From assembly GCF_016808095.1 (NCBI RefSeq), contig NC_068975.1:17553501-17617500 (forward strand): DNA of 64,000 nt, read 5' to 3'. Source of the stretch: Vigna angularis. Taxonomy: Eukaryota; Streptophyta; Magnoliopsida; Fabales; Fabaceae. Position numbers and translations under genes: made by a program. How positions within the stretch are numbered: the stretch's first letter is position 1; the number at the start of each line of letters is the position of its first letter. Below are positions 58,839 to 64,000 of the stretch, one piece after another. The notes under the pieces were generated by a model, which was not told the DNA's origin, ran no database searches, and worked only from the letters and a program-made list of their open reading frames with translations.

Positions 58839-59948
58839 CTCTTCGGGAGGGACGTGGACAACGTGACCGTGGGCCTGGCAGGAGATACATTTTTTGACAA
58901 ACGTCTCGCAATCTTGATCGATCGTTGGCTAGTAATATCCTGCACGAAGAACACGCGCTCTGAGTGTACGTTTAACCGAATGAAAACCGTAGATTCCGGT
59001 GTGAAGTTCACGCAAGACGTAATCAGCTTCTTCCACTGATATGCACTTCAGCAAAGGGATATTACGGCCGCGTCGATGTAGGTCGTCGCCTATGTACAGA
59101 AAACATACGATGCGTTTTGAATCACTCGCGGTAATTTTTTCCCTCGCTCCTGTTTCATCATCAAATCCTGAACTTCCCGCCTCCAATCTGTCATCGGTGA
59201 CGGAACATCGGTGGCGAAAGTCTCCACGACTGGGTGATCAAGCGTCATTTTGATGATTGAAGACAGTTGTGCTCGCTCCTTGGAGTGAGTTAATTTAGAT
59301 AGGAGATCTGCTCTCGTGTTGTGCTCCTGGGGCACATGGATAATGCTAACCTCGACGAAATCCTAGAGTAGAGTGCTAGCTTTATGGAAGTAATGCAACA
59401 ATTGATTATCTTTAACCTGGTACGTCCCGTTCATATGCTCGACCACCAATTGTGAATCCATTCAACACTCTAGACGAGCGACCGTGAGTTCCTTGGCCAG
59501 GGCTAGACCAGCAATCAAAGCTTCATATTCGGCTTGGTTGTTGTTGGCTGGAAATCTAAATGTGATGGCCTGCTCCACGGCTAGCCCATTTGGTCCTTCC
59601 AGAACGATACCAGCTCCTCCCCCTTTTGTCCGAGGATCCATCCACGTTGAGGAGCCATTTTGGTGTCGAGTCGTCAGGTACGGGCGTAAGCTCGGCTGCA
59701 AAATCTGCCAAGTGCTGACCCTTAATGGAGCCCCGAGGTTCGTAACGGAGTCCAAACTTTGAGAGTTCTACCGACCAGGAGACCATCCGTCCTACTAAAT
59801 CGGGTTTGCGGAGGATCTTGGCGATCGAGTGATTAGTACGGACAACCACCTGATGACTTTGGAAGTACGGTCGTAGTTGACGCGAGGCCGTGAGCAGGGC
59901 CAGTGCCACCTTTTCAATTTGAGAGTATCGTTCTTCCGCTCCCTGCAA
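58787..59948 (-). pseudogene. RNase H domains and integrase N terminus of the Tat element
   Basis: Overlapping fragments in two frames. From 59948: the RT-linked RNase H (LQGAEERYSQIEKVALALLT, IKGQHLADF) and the start of a second RNase H (NVDGSSDKRG). A frameshift near 59620 leads to 59755-59462 with GGGAGIVLEGP and NNQAEYEALIAGLALAKEL. From 59335: QEHNTRADLLSKL. From 59186: the integrase zinc region (ISVEEADYVLRELHTGIYG). The dual RNase H again places the element in Tat. Several stops and shifts make the region non-functional. Confidence 0.85.
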
Positions 59949-60038
59949 TGTACAGCTGACAAATTATATTAGCTTAAGGGAGGGGGTCTCCTGCACCAAC
60001 GCAACACTAACAGCGTGATGGGACGCTGCAATGTATAA

Positions 60039-61256
60039 CTATAAGTAGGATCCAGCGATCGGTCTCGCCATGATCGGAGGACTGGTAAGAATGTGTTTGA
60101 CAGCATTGAAGGCTGTTTCACAATCATCGTCCCAATGCTGGGTGGTGTCCTTCTTCATGTTCTTCAAGATGGGCCTGATGTGTTCGGCTAGCTTTGGAAT
60201 GAAGCGGGATAAGGCTGTGAGCCTACCAACCAAACGTTGTACCTCCTTCAGGGTTTGCGGGCTTTTCATGTCGAGTATGGCTTTGCATTTGTCGGGGTTG
60301 GCTTCGATGCCTCTGCACGTTAGCATGAACCCTAAGAACTTTCCAGCCGGTACTCCGAAGGTACATTTGGAAGGGTTGAGTCGCATGTTGTACCTCCTGA
60401 TCTGGAGGAACACTTCTGCCAAATCCTTTAGATGTTGCTCCATAGACTGGCTCCGGATAACCATGTCGTCGACGTAGACATCCATGCATCGTCCGATTTG
60501 ATGATGGAAAACTTTATCCATGAGGCGTTGATATGTGGCGCCTGCATTCTTCAGGCCAAACGGCATTACTTCGTAACAGTAATTAGCGCGTTCAGTAATA
60601 AAAGTTGTTTTGCTCTAATCTGGCTCGTACATGGCGATTTGGTTGTATCCCGAGTACGCATCGAGAAAACTGAGTACGACATGATCGGAAGCTCCATCTA
60701 CCAACCGATCGATGTTAGGCAAAGGATATGAATCCTTAAGGCACGCCTTGTTGAGGTCGGTGAAGTCCACACACATTCGCCATTGACCGTTAGACTTCTT
60801 GACCATGACTACGTTCGACAACCACGTGGTGTAGGTGATCTCTCTGATGAACTGGGCATTCATTAGCTTCGTGACCTCGACCTGGATGGCATCACGTTTG
60901 TCTTCCCCAAAGCGTCGTTTCTTTTGCGCAACCGGGCGTGCCTCCCTGAAGACCGACAACTTATGGGCCATGACGCCAGGGTGGATCCCCGGCATATAGG
61001 CGGCCACCCATGCGAATAGGTCAGCGTTGGTTCGTAGCATACGTGCTAGATCCTGTTCATCGTGTATAACAAGGCTCCCACCGATGTTCGTGGTTTTGGA
61101 CGCATCCACTCCTAGCGGGAAGGGTTTGACATCTCCCTGGGGATGGAGACGTTCGTCTATATTGGTTCTAGGGTCCAAATTGATCGCCGCTGTTTCAGCT
61201 CTTCTTGCCCTCCGAGCTGGCAAAAATGGTGTGACTTTGAGTCCTGCGACGTAACA
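60039..61256 (-). pseudogene. Reverse transcriptase of the Tat element
   Basis: One frame from the protease side through RT, broken by in-frame stops: TAG at 61257, TAG at 60615 and TAG at 60039. Visible motifs: GEDKRDAIQVEVTKLM, MCVDFTDLNKAC, FLDAYSGYNQI, PFGLKNAGATYQR, the catalytic YVDDM, KCTFGVPAGKFLGF. The YVDDM box and neighbouring RT motifs are intact. Confidence 0.92.
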
Positions 61257-62306
61257 CTATCGAGCCATTCGTTGATCGGCCCTGACAATACAGATGGTAC
61301 CTCGCTCGGTGGGGAATTTCATGGCCAGGTGAGGGGTGGACACAATGGCTCCAAATGCGTTCAAGCAAGGTCGTCCTATTAAAGCATTGTATGAGGTATT
61401 GGCCTCTACCAATAGGAACCTGACTCGAAGCTCTAGGGCATCCCGGCATGTTCCGAGTCGAGTTCGTAGGTTGAGGTACCCCCGTGTATCGACTCTTTCC
61501 CTTGAGAAGCCTACAATTTGTTCGTTGAAAGGGGCTATGAGATCCTCGGACAGGTCCACCTTTTTGAAGGTGGACCAGTACAAGATGTTGACAGAACTAC
61601 CCTGATCGACGAGGACCTTGCTGACATCGTATCGAGCTATTTCGATCGTGATGACCATAGGGTCATCATGATCAGGGTTGGGCGCGTGGAAGTCTGCGTC
61701 AGTGAATGTGATATCGAGTATAGACCGAGGTTGCCGATCCACCATGTTCACCGACTTCAATTGTCTCAAATGTCGCTTCCTGGCGGAAGCTGACGCTCCT
61801 CCCCCAGCGAAGCCACCGGATATGGTGTCGATTCGACCTCGGACCGACCTCTCTTTCTCTGAACGCTGGGGTTGCCTGCGGGATCGCCTTCGGCGTCGGT
61901 CGTCCCTGGGAGGTGATCGTTCGGGACTTCGTCGGGAGGACTCCTTTCGGTGGGGAGTCGTCGCTCTGGTGGATGTCCTCTCTTTAACATAGTTTTGGAG
62001 GTAACCTGCTCGGATGAGTCTTTCCAACTCATCTTTCACCATGTGACACTCTTTTGTATCATGGTCGTGGTTCATATGAAGACGACATGCCTTACTGTTG
62101 TCCGCATTCTTCGGAGTGGCTTTTCGTCGAACGGTCAGGAGTTCGACATGCAAAGCCTCTTCGAGCACCTTTGTCGTAGGCGCGTTAAGAGATGTGTAAC
62201 GATCGTACTTAGATATCCACCCCAATTCTTTTCGGGGTGTTCGATCTGCCTTAAAGTCATTGGCCGATCGCTTTAGGGCCTTCTTAGCCTCTTGGTTTGA
62301 GTTGTC
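61257..62306 (-). pseudogene. Gag C terminus and protease of the Tat element
   Basis: Continuous with gag in frame across the TAG at 62307. It carries a Cys/His segment (CRLHMNHDHDTKEC), a strongly Arg/Ser/Pro-rich stretch likely to bind nucleic acid, and the aspartic protease with active site VLVDQGSSVNILYW followed by YNALIGRPCLNAFGAIVS. It ends at a second TAG (61257). Confidence 0.88.
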
Positions 62307-62801
62307 CTATTGTTGCTTCTTCCTAGAATTTCTGAGGTCCTCAATTCGGATGAATTTCGCAATCGTAGATTGGAGCTCCTCCATAGACTTTGGAGGATCA
62401 GCGTACAACTGTTCCGCGAAATACCCCGGTGTCAAACACGAAGGTAGATTGCTGATAATGAAGGTATGGTTTATGTCTTTCACGCGCCTGGCTGTCTCAT
62501 TGTACCTTTGCATGAAAGCCTTTAGGGTTTCATCCTTCCCCTGCTTAGTATTTATGAGCTCAGCAGGAGTCATCTCCGTTCTTTTGTTAGTAGCATATTG
62601 TTTTCGAAAATGGGTCTCAATTGTAGCGAAGCAATCTACTGAATTTTGAGGAAGAGTGTGGTACCACTCGAGTGCCTCATCTTTCAGGGATAATGAGAAA
62701 GCTCTGCAAATGACGGGGTCATTATCCGTGTAGAATGCCATGGCATCGATAAAGTTACGGAGATGGTTGTCAGGGTCGTCGGAGCCATCATAGCATTCTA
62801 G

Positions 62802-62805
<4 letters not shown>

Positions 62806-62842
<37 letters not shown>
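62806..62842. repeat. poly(G)37 tract inside gag
   Basis: Uninterrupted run of 37 G on the plus strand. In the gag frame it reads as polyproline. The old Tat element has only a short PEKNPP here, so the run is an expansion (or an assembly error). Confidence 0.95.
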
Positions 62843-62844
<2 letters not shown>

Positions 62845-63176
62845 CCGACATATGAGCTTGCATGATGGCCTCCGTGAATGGAAGCAAATTAGTGAGGCGC
62901 ACAGAAGTGGGCCCCCTCCTTCCTCCGCCAGTAGGTTCGGACGGTCCGCCATGGTGGCTCCCTTCATTATCATCCTGCCGGTTGGATGCCGACACTTCCG
63001 GCAGAGGACGCTGCGCCCTCAACGCCGCCAACTCAGCGGCTTGTTTGGCCTGAATCTCTTGTTGTTCCTTTATAGTTTGTGCCTGCGCCTCGATCTGTGT
63101 TTGTAGTTGCCTGATCAAATCGCGGGTATTCATGTCTTCCATAGCTCCGGTGGTCGTCGTTGGGATATCAAACCTC

Positions 63177-63195
63177 GGCCCCACGGTGGGCGCCA
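63177..63195 (-). other. Primer binding site of the Tat element
   Basis: Plus strand GGCCCCACGGTGGGCGCCA, three bases from the 5' LTR; element sense TGGCGCCCACCGTGGGGCC. Confidence 0.92.
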
Positions 63196-63198
63196 AAA

Positions 63199-63966
63199 TG
63201 TTTCGGTAGAATTGTGTAGGCCGAGATACGTGCGTAATGAATCACCTTCGCTCCTTCCAGTGATACTATGGTCGTCGCGTCTCCTTCCTGTGTAAAGCTC
63301 TTTCGGAAAAGATGGGCTGGGTACCTGCAAAGGCACTCCGACGCTCAAGTCAGAAAAAGGATGAATCGAACTTTTCTCAGTTCAAAAGAAGAAGAAAACA
63401 ATATTTTCTTTCTTAATTTCTCTCTTAGCGAAAAACGTACCTTTTGTCCTCCCTTTCTTTGCATATTTATCCTAGTAATTTAAAATGAACTGTTTACCTT
63501 AAAATCCGGTTGGTTGAGAATTTGACTCTGGAGGACACAACCGTTAAGTCGTGTTAGATACTGGGTTAGTTGACTTCGTGATTCGCGGCGTTATAACCGG
63601 ATACATTCAACCGCTCTCTCAGGATTAAGATGTCAATTTGGACTGAAATTGACCGACCGCCATTTAGTTCAATCAATAGACGATCGTTAGATAACGATCG
63701 CTTACGATGGTTGATGTCAAGGGTGACGGAGACCAACCTAGGATGTCTTTAAACGATCGTTCCTCTTAATAAGTGGATGATCGTTTAAGGACGACCGTAT
63801 GTTGTCTATCTTCAGTGGTCGCAAGTGGACGATCGTTTAAGAACGACCGTATGCTGTCTATTTTCAGTGGTCGCAAGTGGACGATCGTTTAAGGACGACC
63901 GTATGTTGTCTATCTTCAATGGTCGCTTGGGCTATTAATCGATTGGTTCAGGTAACCTACCATACA
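63199..63966 (-). repeat. 5' LTR of the Tat element
   Basis: Pairs with 54214-54963. U3 holds tandem units of ACGATCGTTTAAGGACGACC (about 63678-63905), upstream (in element sense) of an ATAAATA box at about 63464-63470. Confidence 0.93.
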
Positions 63967-64000
63967 AATATCATTATAGAAAATTTATTAAACTTCATAA
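63967..64000. repeat. AT-rich tandem unit, copy C, last part
   Basis: Begins with the AATAT duplication and matches copies A (35915) and B (39040) to the window end. Confidence 0.8.

Larger units (their letters stand above)
62307..63196 (-). pseudogene. Gag N terminus and capsid of the Tat element
   Basis: Starts at MAPTVGPRF, overlapping the PBS as in other Tat elements, with a Gln/Ala/Glu-rich coiled coil (residues about 25-60), then LTNLLPFTEAIMQ. A run of 37 C in coding sense (62806-62842) then follows and changes the frame. The capsid part lies beyond it in another frame (62804-62307: CYDGSDDPDNHLRNFIDAM, KDEALEWYHTLPQNSVDCFA, FRKQYATNKRTEMTPAELI), ending at an in-frame TAG. Confidence 0.87.
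54214..63966 (-). mobile_element. Tat-lineage Ty3/gypsy element with antisense ORF
   Basis: LTRs 54214-54963 and 63199-63966, PBS 63177-63195, PPT about 54964-54978, target duplication AATAT on both sides (54209-54213 and 63967-63971). The order on the minus strand is gag, protease, RT, RNase H, integrase, ending at 57960. On the plus strand 55350-57357 is an additional antisense ORF. Unfilled sites in copies A and B (about 35915 and 39040) confirm the insertion. gag-pol contains at least six stop codons and one or more frameshifts, so the copy is dead. By eye the LTRs differ by a few percent. Confidence 0.93.

Overview
The window is nuclear DNA of a flowering plant, very probably a papilionoid legume (Vigna/Phaseolus type; inferred from the retrotransposon families, not proven). 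It is almost entirely nested transposable elements. I support one host gene, a two-exon 100-residue SWIB/MDM2-domain protein at 31747-33063 (+).

Left half (1-30533), a nested stack. The outermost layer is an Athila-like Ty3/gypsy element on the minus strand (25944-30533, gag-protease only). An Ogre/Tat giant element (minus, about 1-25943; its far LTR is cut by the window edge) is inserted into its 3' non-coding part, inside a CCGCTCAGCGG repeat. The Ogre carries ORF1, gag, protease with a G-patch-like linker, a phase-consistent intron, RT, two RNase H domains, integrase, 17 copies of a 98-bp tandem repeat and 3.6-kb LTRs. Two younger insertions split its protease and linker: a 6.4-kb non-autonomous Athila-like element (8455-14862, +) and a 1.09-kb solo LTR (15416-16508) with a perfect 5-bp target duplication.

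Middle (30534-40439): AT-rich intergenic DNA, the SWIB gene, a short dispersed repeat, and an AT-rich unit of about 2-3 kb repeated in tandem (copies A, B, C).

Right half (40440-64000): copy C is split by three insertions. The first is an old, pol-less Tat element (40440-51040), itself holding a 1.6-kb solo LTR and a 5.8-kb gag-only element. The second is a 1.36-kb CACTA transposon (51399-52759) built around five consecutive palindromes. The third is a near-complete Tat element (54214-63966, minus) with gag-pol full of stop codons and, on the opposite strand, a spliced antisense ORF ending tail to tail with pol. The tandem copies A and B supply unfilled versions of all three insertion sites.

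Cross-cutting patterns: (1) most LTR families here carry a private array of CpG-containing palindromes just upstream of the TATA box; (2) a hairpin with compensatory base changes directly follows the gag-pol stop in both Athila-like elements; (3) the in-frame nonsense codons are mostly TAG, as expected if methylated CAG sites decay. The coding regions of the elements are mostly broken; none looks able to supply a full protein set.
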